Shown: in pieces, positions 1 to 7,337 of the stretch
Position numbering within the stretch: the first letter of the stretch is position 1
Layout of the letters: each line of letters begins with the position of its first letter
Assembly (NCBI GenBank): GCA_937973935.1
Contig: CALJJF010000184.1
Location: forward strand, 1 to 14,947
Origin: MKRK01 sp001896915
GTDB taxonomy: Bacteria; Bacillota; Clostridia; Oscillospirales; Acutalibacteraceae
Length of the DNA stretch: 14,947 bases
Direction: 5' to 3'
The notes under the pieces: model-generated
Databases searched by the model: none
What the model saw: the letters and a program-made list of their open reading frames with translations, nothing else
What the model was told of the DNA's origin: nothing
Translations under genes and position numbers: made by a program

Positions 1-1
1 T

Positions 2-2731
2 TATCTCGCCAACCGTTTGGCAAAAGGCTATAATGTTATTCAAAACTGTCTGTTTCCACCATTCTACAACGAGCATCCCGGAAACGCCTACGGGTATTTT
101 CCCTTTGTGAACAATGACCCTACACAACGTGCGGTAACGTCAGACTCCAATAACGATTATTGGGATAACTGTGATTACCAGATCAACAAAGCAGATGAAT
201 TGGGACTGTACATGGCAGTTCTGCCCTGTTGGAGCGACAAAATCAGCAGTGGTACTCTCAATCAGAACTGGACAGGACTGGGGCCAAGGACGATTTACAA
301 TGCATCCCAGGCATATTCCTACGGCTTTTTCTTAGGAGATCGCTATAAGAGCAAAAAAAATATTATATGGACTTTGGGCGGGGATGGTTTTGGCGTGTTT
401 CCTGAAGCATCCACACTTTGGGGAGCAATGGCTGAAGGGATTGCCGATGGTACAAACAGCGCCGCTTACAACTACAACAGTAGTGCAGATTACAGCACTA
501 CGATTATGACTTACCATGCACCTATGTCATGGGAAACCTCAGGTAATTATTATCAAAACAGCGCTTGGCTGGATTTTAATTCTTATCAGTCGGGTCACGA
601 TGTGAAAGACAAGAGTAACATCTATTCCTTGGCTCAAAATGACTATAACAGAAGCCCGACAAAACCAACCATTAATACAGAACCCAACTATGAAAATCAT
701 CCGGTGGCATGGAACAGTGCAAATGGCTGGTTTAACGATTATGATGTGAGAAAATCCTTTTATTGGTCTGTTTTTGCAGGAGCTGCAGGTTATACCTACG
801 GAAATGCATCTATGTGCTATATGTATAACTCGGACAAAGCGGATTGGGACAATGAATTTATTGAAACAACAGGCGACTGGGATGATAATAGTGAATTGAA
901 TGCGGCAGGTGCCGGTCAGGTACGATATGGCAAAAACCTGATGTTGTCTCGCCCTTACTTAACCCGGGTGCCGGACAACGGACTCATCAACGGCACAGGA
1001 AGCGGCGCCGATTATATGACTGCAACAAAAGACAGCAGCGGAAATTACGCTTTTGTCTATTTCCCGAAGGAAACCATCTCCAAAACCGTCTATGCCAATT
1101 ATCTGGCAGGAACAACCATCAAGGCTTGGTGGTATAACCCGAGGGACGGAAAATGCTATACCCAAAGCGGAACACAGACCACCTCGCCGTTTTCGACCTT
1201 TGCCAAGGCAAGCGTGACCTTTGACCCGCCGGGATCGAGCACAACCAACGACTGGGTTCTGGTGCTTGACAATGCTGCCCAGAGCTACACAGTTCCCGGA
1301 ACAGGCACAGCGCAGCCGACCACAACATCCACAGCTGCGACCACAACCACAACCGGTGCACCGGGAAGTTTTGTAAAAGGAATCAACTGTAACGGCAATG
1401 CGGTCGCAATCGAAGGAAACACTTGGCTGTCCCATTCAGCGGCAGTTTCTTCGGGCTTCTCCGTGGGCGGCGCCAACACAGCATCCAATTCAATCGCTTA
1501 TAGTCCGACACCTGCAAACAGTGATTGTTCTGCCATGCTGAATTCCGTGGTCTGGAAGGGATCCGATCTCAATATGACCCAGACAATTGCAAACGGAAGC
1601 TATCAGGTTTATCTGTGGGGGGTGGAGGATTATCAAAGCAATTTCCGCTCTTACAATATATCCTTAGAAGGTTCAGTAAAAGCAAGTAATATCGGACAGA
1701 TGCCATATGGCACCTGGGCGAAATACGGACCTTACAATGTAACGGTTAGCGACGGAACCTTAAATATCGATATCATAAAAGTTACAGGTGACCCGCTTTG
1801 TGCCGGTATTGCTATTTTCTCTGCAGGCGGCACCACAACGACTGCACCCACGACCACTACGACAACCGCAGCACCCGGCAGCAACCTGGCTCTGAACAAA
1901 ACTGCCGTAGCCTCCAACGGGTCAGGGGATTATGCCCCAAGCCGTGCAGTTGACGGAAACCTGTCAACAAGATGGGGTTCGGAATATACTGACCCACATT
2001 GGATATATGTTGATTTGGGTGCAACCTATAACATCAACAACGTGAAGCTAACCTGGGATGGGGCATATGCAAGCTCTTATCAAATCCAAACCTCATCGGA
2101 CGCGTCCAACTGGACTGACAGATTCACAACAACCACCGGAAACGGCGGTGTTGATGATATCAGCCTTACTGCAGTAAGCTGCAGATATGTAAGAATGTAT
2201 GGCACCACAAGAGCCACTACATATGGCTATTCGCTGTATGAGTTTGAGGTTTATGGCAGCGGCGGTGCAACCACTGCATCGACCACCACAACGACTACGA
2301 CGACCACAACCACAGCCGCTTCAGGAAACCTTGTGCTAAATCCGGGATTTGAAGCAGGCAGCATTACAAGCTGGGGCAGTTCCTGGGGTTCGGTAGCCGC
2401 GGTCAACAACAATCAGCGTTCCGGCAGCTACTGTGCCGTCAATAACGGAACCGGCGCATCGGGCGCAGGTTTGGAACAAACCATATCCGGTTTGCAGGCA
2501 AATACAAGCTATACCCTGACAGCATATGTAAAGTCCCCAAGCGGCAACGAATGCTATTTCGGAGTCCAAGGCACTGGCAACGCTCAGGTAACTTGTACTG
2601 CCACGGGATATACCCTATACACCATAACCTTTAACACATCTTATATGGGAACCACACTGAATGTTTTCCTCAAGAAATGGTCCGGAACCGGGGTGGCGTA
2701 TATCGATGATGTTCAGCTGATAAAAAATTAG
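2..2731 (+). CDS. DUF4038/GH140-like glycosidase with three carbohydrate-binding-type domains (5' partial)
   Basis: The reading frame is open from the first complete codon (nt 2), and its first residues (YLANRLAKGYNVIQ) match the DUF4038 family (GH140 apiosidase-like TIM barrels) a little inside the domain, so the true start and any signal peptide lie before the window. The TTG at 17 is an internal codon. The catalytic barrel runs to about nt 1000. The likely acid/base pair, by analogy with GH140, is the Asp of IIWTLGGD (383-385) and the Glu of INTEPNYE (680-682). A putative collagen-binding-like beta domain (PF12904 type) follows, to about 1300. Three modules then follow, separated by Thr linkers: a malectin-like galactose-binding fold (about 1370-1825), an F5/8 type C/CBM32-like domain starting NLALNKTAVAS (1882-2260), and a CBM4/9-like domain starting NLVLNPGFE (2325-2728). 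There is no dockerin, SLH or LPXTG at the C-terminus, so it is probably a secreted enzyme of plant-glycan breakdown. The family call is good; the exact substrate (apiose in GH140) is inference. Confidence 0.85.
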   Translation, partial: YLANRLAKGYNVIQNCLFPPFYNEHPGNAYGYFPFVNNDPTQRAVTSDSNNDYWDNCDYQINKADELGLYMAVLPCWSDKISSGTLNQNWTGLGPRTIYNASQAYSYGFFLGDRYKSKKNIIWTLGGDGFGVFPEASTLWGAMAEGIADGTNSAAYNYNSSADYSTTIMTYHAPMSWETSGNYYQNSAWLDFNSYQSGHDVKDKSNIYSLAQNDYNRSPTKPTINTEPNYENHPVAWNSANGWFNDYDVRKSFYWSVFAGAAGYTYGNASMCYMYNSDKADWDNEFIETTGDWDDNSELNAAGAGQVRYGKNLMLSRPYLTRVPDNGLINGTGSGADYMTATKDSSGNYAFVYFPKETISKTVYANYLAGTTIKAWWYNPRDGKCYTQSGTQTTSPFSTFAKASVTFDPPGSSTTNDWVLVLDNAAQSYTVPGTGTAQPTTTSTAATTTTTGAPGSFVKGINCNGNAVAIEGNTWLSHSAAVSSGFSVGGANTASNSIAYSPTPANSDCSAMLNSVVWKGSDLNMTQTIANGSYQVYLWGVEDYQSNFRSYNISLEGSVKASNIGQMPYGTWAKYGPYNVTVSDGTLNIDIIKVTGDPLCAGIAIFSAGGTTTTAPTTTTTTAAPGSNLALNKTAVASNGSGDYAPSRAVDGNLSTRWGSEYTDPHWIYVDLGATYNINNVKLTWDGAYASSYQIQTSSDASNWTDRFTTTTGNGGVDDISLTAVSCRYVRMYGTTRATTYGYSLYEFEVYGSGGATTASTTTTTTTTTTTAASGNLVLNPGFEAGSITSWGSSWGSVAAVNNNQRSGSYCAVNNGTGASGAGLEQTISGLQANTSYTLTAYVKSPSGNECYFGVQGTGNAQVTCTATGYTLYTITFNTSYMGTTLNVFLKKWSGTGVAYIDDVQLIKN
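1319..1354 (+). repeat. Thr-rich interdomain linker, first in gene 1
   Basis: Twelve codons, mostly ACN with a few Ser/Ala codons, separate the enzyme part from the malectin-like domain. Two similar linkers follow in the same gene at 1832-1867 and 2270-2314. Such flexible, often O-glycosylated linkers are typical of clostridial cellulases and their relatives. Confidence 0.85.
2270..2314 (+). repeat. Thr-rich interdomain linker, third in gene 1
   Basis: This run includes eleven consecutive Thr codons at 2282-2314 that alternate ACC, ACA, ACG and ACT. It joins the F5/8-type domain to the C-terminal CBM4/9-like domain. The mixed codons keep it from being a pure microsatellite. Confidence 0.85.
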
Positions 2732-2822
2732 AGTTCCATATTGGTCAGTAAGAGATTTTATCAGCACTGCAAACAATCTATTTTAATATAAAAAACTGAT
2801 GATAAAATTTGTGCAGCAATAG

Positions 2823-2863
2823 AAGGACAGCAGACATGAAACAAGTGTCTGCTGTCTTTTTTT
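2823..2863 (+). terminator. Intrinsic terminator of the GH140-like gene
   Basis: A perfect 11-bp stem (GACAGCAGACA at 2826-2836 and TGTCTGCTGTC at 2846-2856) closes a 9-nt loop and is followed directly by seven T residues. It lies about 95 nt after the stop codon and separates this gene from the next. Confidence 0.93.
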
Positions 2864-3224
2864 GTGAATTAGAACCGGAGGGAAGATCCATTGTCTTGCG
2901 ACCGACAGCACAGACACACAATTAGGCTGCAGTCCAATGAAACAGTGAGATTTTTGTTATCATAGACGTCGTTTTTTTTTGATAAGAAAGGTAACAAGCA
3001 GGAGAAACAGGTAGCCACAAGAAAGAAAAGTAAATGAAAAATAGCAATAATAGATATGAAATAGACAAAAATCATTATATTATTTGTATGTGTTTTGTAA
3101 TAGAATGATTTTGCGATGGATCAATCAATTCATAATATTTTCTCTTACAACCTATCTATATTACATATCGATTCATTAAAATTACCGTTGACGGTCATTT
3201 GTTCAATCAAATGAGATTTAAAAT
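2864..3224. other. Gene-free A+T-rich leader region upstream of gene 2
   Basis: No credible gene is present; the short minus-strand open frame here lacks a ribosome site. Three dyads are visible: AAAATCATT (3068-3076) with AATGATTTT (3104-3112), ACCGT-TG-ACGGT (3184-3195), and CATTTG-ttcaat-CAAATG (3196-3213) just before the ribosome site. The last two are adjacent and could be a regulator site or a small leader structure. No promoter of good quality stands out. The best candidate is TTGCGA (3111-3116), a 16-nt spacer and TAATAT (3133-3138), which is weak. Confidence 0.4.
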
Positions 3225-3239
3225 GAAAGAGGTAATGGA

Positions 3240-6086
3240 ATGAAAAAGCGTATGATTAAGTTTATGAGCATTTGCATTGCGGCTGCAATACTTCTGAGCG
3301 TTGTAGTCTTTGCATCGGTGTTCAGTTCAAGCGCAGAAACCTATACAGTGGTGCATGACTGGGAAGCGCAAAATGGAAAGACAAACGCAAATATTGTCGG
3401 GCTACTGACCGGTGATTTATCTACTTGGAACACGTCTTTTCTGGCAACCAATTATGCTGATATGGCTCCCGGAAGCACTGTGGGAGTGAAGGCAAGCTAC
3501 ACAGCCGGATATACCGGCGCCAGCCAATTAAATATCTCATTGCCCGCCGGGTGGGCGACCGGTACCACCGGAATCAAATTCTGGGCTGGTACCAGCAAGG
3601 CTTCTCATTCCATTGAAATCAAATTCTTTGGATCAAATGAAATCACAAAGTTTTATTCATCAGCGGTATCCACAGCTTCAGGCTGGAAGACTATAAAATG
3701 GTCTACGAATAATAAAACAGCAGCGGATCTTTCTGCTGCAACCAGAGTCCGGTTTGACTTCATGGGCTGTTCAAACGGCGATATTTATTATGTCGATGAT
3801 ATTATGACAATTTCTGATGCAACGGAACCGGAAGGCACAACCACAGTCCCCGCAACTACTACGACAACCACAACCACGACGGCACCTACAACTACAAATA
3901 CAACTACAACTACAACGGCACCTACAACCGCAACACCGTCAGCAGGCGGATATACTTCACTGATGAACTGGGAAAACGGGACGGTAGGAGCAGTAATCCC
4001 TGACGCCTTACGCGGCGGAGATAATACGAACTGGCTTGGAACCTATAAGTATACAAACGATGCAGCAGGACTTGCACCGGGAAGCACGGTAGGTGTCAGA
4101 TTCGACTATACAGCCGGATACAACAACGATGCAAAGCTGGCGGTAAAGACAACTGCGGCAAGCTTTACGGGAACAACCGGCATGCGGGTATGGGTAGCGT
4201 CCCCGGTAACAAGAAATGTGAGAATCTGGTTCAAAGGCTCGAATCAATACTACACCGCTGAAAAAACAGTAACGGCTGCGGGGGCATGGATCACCATTGA
4301 TTGGGCAACGGAACCGTTATACAATGCGGGCTGGGCAGTCAGATCTTTCGATGCAATTTCTGCCTCTACGCAAATCATGATAGAAATGAGAAGCACAACA
4401 TCCGGATCGGTTGTTTATGTAGATGACATTGAAATGGCAACAGGCGCGGCCCCCACAACCACAACAACTGTGCCTACGACTACAACGACTACAACGACCC
4501 CAACCACAACTACAACTACAACCACGACGACGACAACCACGACAACAACCACAAAAATAGAAAATATACCGTTTGTGCAAAATCAGATTACTGCTGAAAT
4601 TACAGACGAGGGCAACCTGAAAATCACTGTTAACAATCAGTCTGAAAATTATAGATACCAGTATTGGAGCTATCAAAAGGTTTCCGAGGATCTGATTGAC
4701 GGTAGTGGCAACAGCCTGTACAGCTGGGTGAAAATTCAAGACTTCACAGATGCGCTGACAGCACAGACAGTGGCGGCAAACACAGCTGACAAGAATGGCA
4801 ATTATCAGGTGATGGTACGAGTTCAGAAAGAAACCGGAGAATTTGTCGGACAGTTTATTGATGTAGTAACCAAAGCAAAAGCGGGTATCACAGAGATAAG
4901 CAAGGTTCTGATCAATGACAAGGTAACAACCGGAACAGAGTTCTTTAAACATGACGCCGGTATCATCAATGTCAAAATTCTTGGAGAGAATGCAACTGGT
5001 TATAGCCTGACAGGCATAGCCGCAACGAAAATCGCAGAGGGCGAATACAGTATTGATGTCAGTGCTCTGGAAACAGGCAAATATGAAGTGGCAGCTTCTG
5101 CACTCGGCAATCAGATTGCGAAAAAAATAATCATACTCAATGTATACGGTCAGAACCCCACAGAAAGCTATCCTGAAATCAGCGCGCTTTCCGCGGCAAG
5201 CGGTGCGAGCCAAAATCAAGTTTCCATCAACATTCAGGATGTTATCGGCGGAGGATCGGCACAGTATATGTATATCCTCTCAGAGCCGAACCGTAAGGCA
5301 GTAGGCAGCAAGGATTACAGCAACAGCAAAACAACTACATTCTTCTTACAGAGCAGCCAATACGGTACATATCAGGTCAGAGCATATGCAAAAAGAGGAA
5401 ATGCCTCAAGCTATGACGATGCCTATATGACCTACTACACCTACAGCAGAGCAGCGGGTACAGCATCTGTGAGCATACAAAGTGATGCGGCAGATATTAA
5501 TAATATTGCAGTCAGCCAGACCATCCATTTCGCAGCAACGGCAACAATTCCCGGATTGGCTGCCGACGAGACAATCCTATACTCCTTCTGGAGAAGCGAT
5601 GCAAACGGCTTTACGTTGATTAAGGATTACAGCGCCGGCAGCAGTCTGACATGGACACCGGCAATGGCTGGTGACTATGAAATCCAGGTCAGAGCAAAGG
5701 GTTCATCGGCAGGCTCCTATGAAGCGGTCAAAACCTTAAAGCTGAAGGTTGATCCTAATAGTATGTCCTCTATCGATGCAGACGATATTACACTTACATT
5801 TACCGATCTGGCAACCGGAGCGGTATATACAGCAAATAACATTCCGGCAAGAACACCTGTTAAGGTGACAGCAAGCATTGCCAATCTGACAGAGGAAGTC
5901 GCCTATAAGTTCACAGGCTCGGATGCCCAGCTAGGCGCCTATAATCTAAGCACCAACTCACCGGATAATTTCGTTGTCTGGACAGCAAGAAAAGCGATGG
6001 AATACAAAATCGTGGTATATGTCAGGGATCAAAATTCTTTTGGTACCGGTGACGTTTCCAAATCCATCACCATAACAGCTCAATAA
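3240..6086 (+). CDS. Secreted multidomain carbohydrate-binding-like protein without catalytic domain
   Basis: This is a 948-residue exported protein. The start is fixed by GAAAGAGG (3225-3232) seven bases before the ATG. The signal peptide has a KKRMIK n-region, a hydrophobic core and a likely cut after SSA (residue 32). Residues about 35-198 and 238-401 are two copies of one beta-rich module; each has APGSTVGV...YTAGY, a TGTTGh(K/R)hW core and ends in a (Y/V)YVDDI signature. The modules are followed by Thr-rich linkers (about 200-234 and 406-438). Residues about 442-948 form four or five Ig-like beta-sandwich segments with recurring YQVMVRV, YQVRAYAK and YEIQVRAK strands, resembling Y_Y_Y (triple-tyrosine) type repeats. 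No glycosidase, lyase, cohesin, dockerin or wall-anchor motif was recognised. It probably binds or bridges polysaccharide at the cell surface or in the medium; an unknown enzyme in the C-terminal half cannot be excluded. It stands alone between terminators. Confidence 0.85.
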   Translation: MKKRMIKFMSICIAAAILLSVVVFASVFSSSAETYTVVHDWEAQNGKTNANIVGLLTGDLSTWNTSFLATNYADMAPGSTVGVKASYTAGYTGASQLNISLPAGWATGTTGIKFWAGTSKASHSIEIKFFGSNEITKFYSSAVSTASGWKTIKWSTNNKTAADLSAATRVRFDFMGCSNGDIYYVDDIMTISDATEPEGTTTVPATTTTTTTTTAPTTTNTTTTTTAPTTATPSAGGYTSLMNWENGTVGAVIPDALRGGDNTNWLGTYKYTNDAAGLAPGSTVGVRFDYTAGYNNDAKLAVKTTAASFTGTTGMRVWVASPVTRNVRIWFKGSNQYYTAEKTVTAAGAWITIDWATEPLYNAGWAVRSFDAISASTQIMIEMRSTTSGSVVYVDDIEMATGAAPTTTTTVPTTTTTTTTPTTTTTTTTTTTTTTTTTKIENIPFVQNQITAEITDEGNLKITVNNQSENYRYQYWSYQKVSEDLIDGSGNSLYSWVKIQDFTDALTAQTVAANTADKNGNYQVMVRVQKETGEFVGQFIDVVTKAKAGITEISKVLINDKVTTGTEFFKHDAGIINVKILGENATGYSLTGIAATKIAEGEYSIDVSALETGKYEVAASALGNQIAKKIIILNVYGQNPTESYPEISALSAASGASQNQVSINIQDVIGGGSAQYMYILSEPNRKAVGSKDYSNSKTTTFFLQSSQYGTYQVRAYAKRGNASSYDDAYMTYYTYSRAAGTASVSIQSDAADINNIAVSQTIHFAATATIPGLAADETILYSFWRSDANGFTLIKDYSAGSSLTWTPAMAGDYEIQVRAKGSSAGSYEAVKTLKLKVDPNSMSSIDADDITLTFTDLATGAVYTANNIPARTPVKVTASIANLTEEVAYKFTGSDAQLGAYNLSTNSPDNFVVWTARKAMEYKIVVYVRDQNSFGTGDVSKSITITAQ
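3837..3938 (+). repeat. Thr-rich linker 1 of gene 2
   Basis: Thirty-four codons, mostly Thr with Ala-Pro and one Asn, separate the two related modules of the protein. Confidence 0.85.
4455..4553 (+). repeat. Long Thr-rich linker 2 of gene 2
   Basis: Thirty-three codons encode almost only Thr, ending in an unbroken run of 17 Thr built from mixed ACN codons. The tract joins the second module to the C-terminal beta-sandwich half and is the longest such tract in the window. Confidence 0.88.
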
Positions 6087-6108
6087 CATCTTTCATCTTA
6101 ATCCTAAA

Positions 6109-6145
6109 CAATCCCCCGAACTGTAATTTACAGTTCGGGGGATTG
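6109..6145. terminator. Strong hairpin after gene 2 (terminator-like)
   Basis: CAATCCCCCGAACTGTAA (6109-6126) is perfectly complementary to 6128-6145, giving a realistic stem of about 15 bp with a small A/T loop, 22 nt after the gene 2 stop. The following T content is poor on both strands, so termination may rely partly on the second hairpin just downstream. Confidence 0.65.
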
Positions 6146-6180
6146 TGATTGATAATGCTTTTATAAAGCAGAACATAGAA

Positions 6181-6217
6181 AAACAGGCAGCCATGTATGG
6201 GGACAGGCAGCCTTTTT
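6181..6217. terminator. Bidirectional imperfect terminator between convergent genes
   Basis: Two GGCAGCC blocks (6186-6192 and 6206-6212) pair with each other because GGC/GCC is self-complementary, leaving one A-A mismatch. The stem is flanked by AAAAA on the left and TTTTT (6213-6217) on the right, which gives a T tract on either strand. It would end both gene 2 (plus) and the CBS gene (minus, about 130 nt after its stop). Confidence 0.6.
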
Positions 6218-6341
6218 ATGTGTGATAGGGATTTCCCCTTGTTTTTCTTCGAAGCCCGGTGGATGATAACGCTACAGCCGGTATCCGCAGTATTTAAAAT
6301 ATAATCCTGTATATCAATATCAGAGGTAGGAATCGACTTCA

Positions 6342-7040
6342 TTAGTCCATGTTGGCAAGAATGTCCCAAGGAGTGATGATACCCAACAATTTTTCATTTT
6401 CGTTTCCGGTTTCCGTAATAAAAATCATAGCAATCCGTTCGTGATGTTTTGAAGCTTCTTCAAACAGATCCTCTGCCTCATAAAAGTAAGTGCCACGGGA
6501 AGCAAAACGGTAGCTAACGCTGCTCTTATTACTCAAACTGAGATAATCAGAAAAGAAGGATAAGGGTTCGTCCCCTAGCTCATGCATTCCGTGATCAAGA
6601 ATGTATTGAAAAATCACATTTTCACTAAAGACCCCGGTTACAACGCCGGATTTTATGACGGGAATATGAGAAAACCCTCTTTCCCGCATTTCTCTCATCA
6701 CGTTTGCTACAAAGTCCTGCAAACTGACAGAAAATATGTTTGCTGTTTTTACGGCATAATCCAAAATCAGTTTCGGGTGATTGGCTTTGTGAATGAGACT
6801 TTCCAATAATATAACCATTTTTTCGCTGGGAACAACGGAAAACTCATCGCCCAGCTTTGGGGTATGAACCAAAAAATTGCGAACCTCCCGGCAATAATCC
6901 AGTTCTCTGCGAATGCTTCTGTTTTGTGGATGATTGATAAAGTTATTGACGGCAAATTCTCTGCGATACGGGAATTTGCTTTCCGCAATATCCTCAAGCT
7001 GCTTAAAAAGCTCCAAAAATCGCTCGGTGATTCTGTTCAT
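6342..7040 (-). CDS. CBS-domain pair protein with HEPN-like N-terminal domain
   Basis: This is a 232-residue cytoplasmic protein. The start MNRITERF is chosen because GGAGGG (7047-7052) lies six bases upstream; an in-frame start at 7088 would sit upstream of the promoter -10 box. Residues 1-85 are all-helical and hold R54-N55-F-L-V-H59, which fits the RX4H motif of HEPN domains (often RNases or nucleotidyltransferase partners). The next part is two CBS motifs: about 95-147 (FSHIPVIKSGVVTGVFSE) and about 165-230 (IAMIFITETGNENEKLLGIITPWDIL). CBS pairs bind adenine nucleotides such as AMP, ATP or second messengers. A nucleotide-sensing regulator or a ligand-gated HEPN protein is the plausible role. 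The HEPN assignment rests on a short motif and helical context and is inference; the CBS assignment is firmer. The gene is divergent from the beta-helix gene and convergent with gene 2. Confidence 0.82.
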   Translation of the reverse strand: MNRITERFLELFKQLEDIAESKFPYRREFAVNNFINHPQNRSIRRELDYCREVRNFLVHTPKLGDEFSVVPSEKMVILLESLIHKANHPKLILDYAVKTANIFSVSLQDFVANVMREMRERGFSHIPVIKSGVVTGVFSENVIFQYILDHGMHELGDEPLSFFSDYLSLSNKSSVSYRFASRGTYFYEAEDLFEEASKHHERIAMIFITETGNENEKLLGIITPWDILANMD

Positions 7041-7059
7041 GGGCAACCCTCCAAATAGA

Positions 7060-7088
7060 ATTATACTCTTTTTATTCACCAGAAACAA
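7060..7088 (-). promoter_or_regulatory. Promoter of the CBS gene with very short leader
   Basis: On the minus strand TTGTTT (7088-7083), a 17-nt spacer and a perfect TATAAT (7065-7060) precede the gene. The predicted transcript start near 7053 would place the GGAGGG ribosome site at the extreme 5' end, with a leader of only about 13 nt. Confidence 0.7.
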
Positions 7089-7220
7089 GCATGTATCCGG
7101 AAAGAAATTTGTATTTTATATGGATATGATACTCCCCAATAATACAGAAAAGTACAAAACAAAACAATTGCTATGTGAATACTGCACAAATAAAATGAGA
7201 ATAATTGTTAGTTTATTATC

Positions 7221-7250
7221 TTGTTTTTTAATAAGAAAAACGAGTATCAT
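7221..7250 (+). promoter_or_regulatory. Putative promoter of the beta-helix gene
   Basis: TTGTTT (7221-7226), an 18-nt spacer and TATCAT (7245-7250) lie about 88 nt before the start codon. The -10 overlaps GAGTATCATAT (7242-7252), the mirror copy of ATATGATACTC (7124-7134), so an operator role for that dyad is possible. Confidence 0.45.
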
Positions 7251-7337
7251 ATAAATATACTAGCAAAATATACCTTTTTGTGCTTATTGAGGGATGTTGT
7301 GTTGGTATAAATTTGTTTCACAAACGGAGGAGAAAAA

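Noticed and set aside
2864..3075. 68-codon minus-strand hydrophobic open frame (2869-3075) in the gene 1-gene 2 spacer
   Set aside because: The protein is made of biased Phe/Cys/Leu runs from A+T-rich DNA, and no convincing ribosome site or promoter serves it.
4455..4553. Simple-sequence tract that could be taken for a tandem or CRISPR-like repeat
   Set aside because: It is in-frame Thr coding with mixed codons and no spacers; it is a protein linker.
4317..5219. 300-codon minus-strand open frame inside gene 2
   Set aside because: It is a shadow of the Thr-linker and beta-sandwich coding sequence, Cys/Arg-rich because ACN codons read backwards, with no ribosome site.
5950..6086. Search for a dockerin, SLH or LPXTG sorting signal at the C-termini of genes 1-3 (gene 2 shown)
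   Set aside because: No Ca2+-binding dockerin repeats, SLH motifs or LPXTG plus hydrophobic tail were found in any of the three.
6067..6342. 91-codon minus-strand open frame whose ATG overlaps the CBS stop codon (TAATG), suggesting translational coupling
   Set aside because: It runs through both hairpins at 6109-6145 and 6181-6217 and into the antisense of the gene 2 stop. The translation has no recognisable fold, and there is no separate ribosome site. A short coupled peptide of about 40 residues before the hairpin remains possible.
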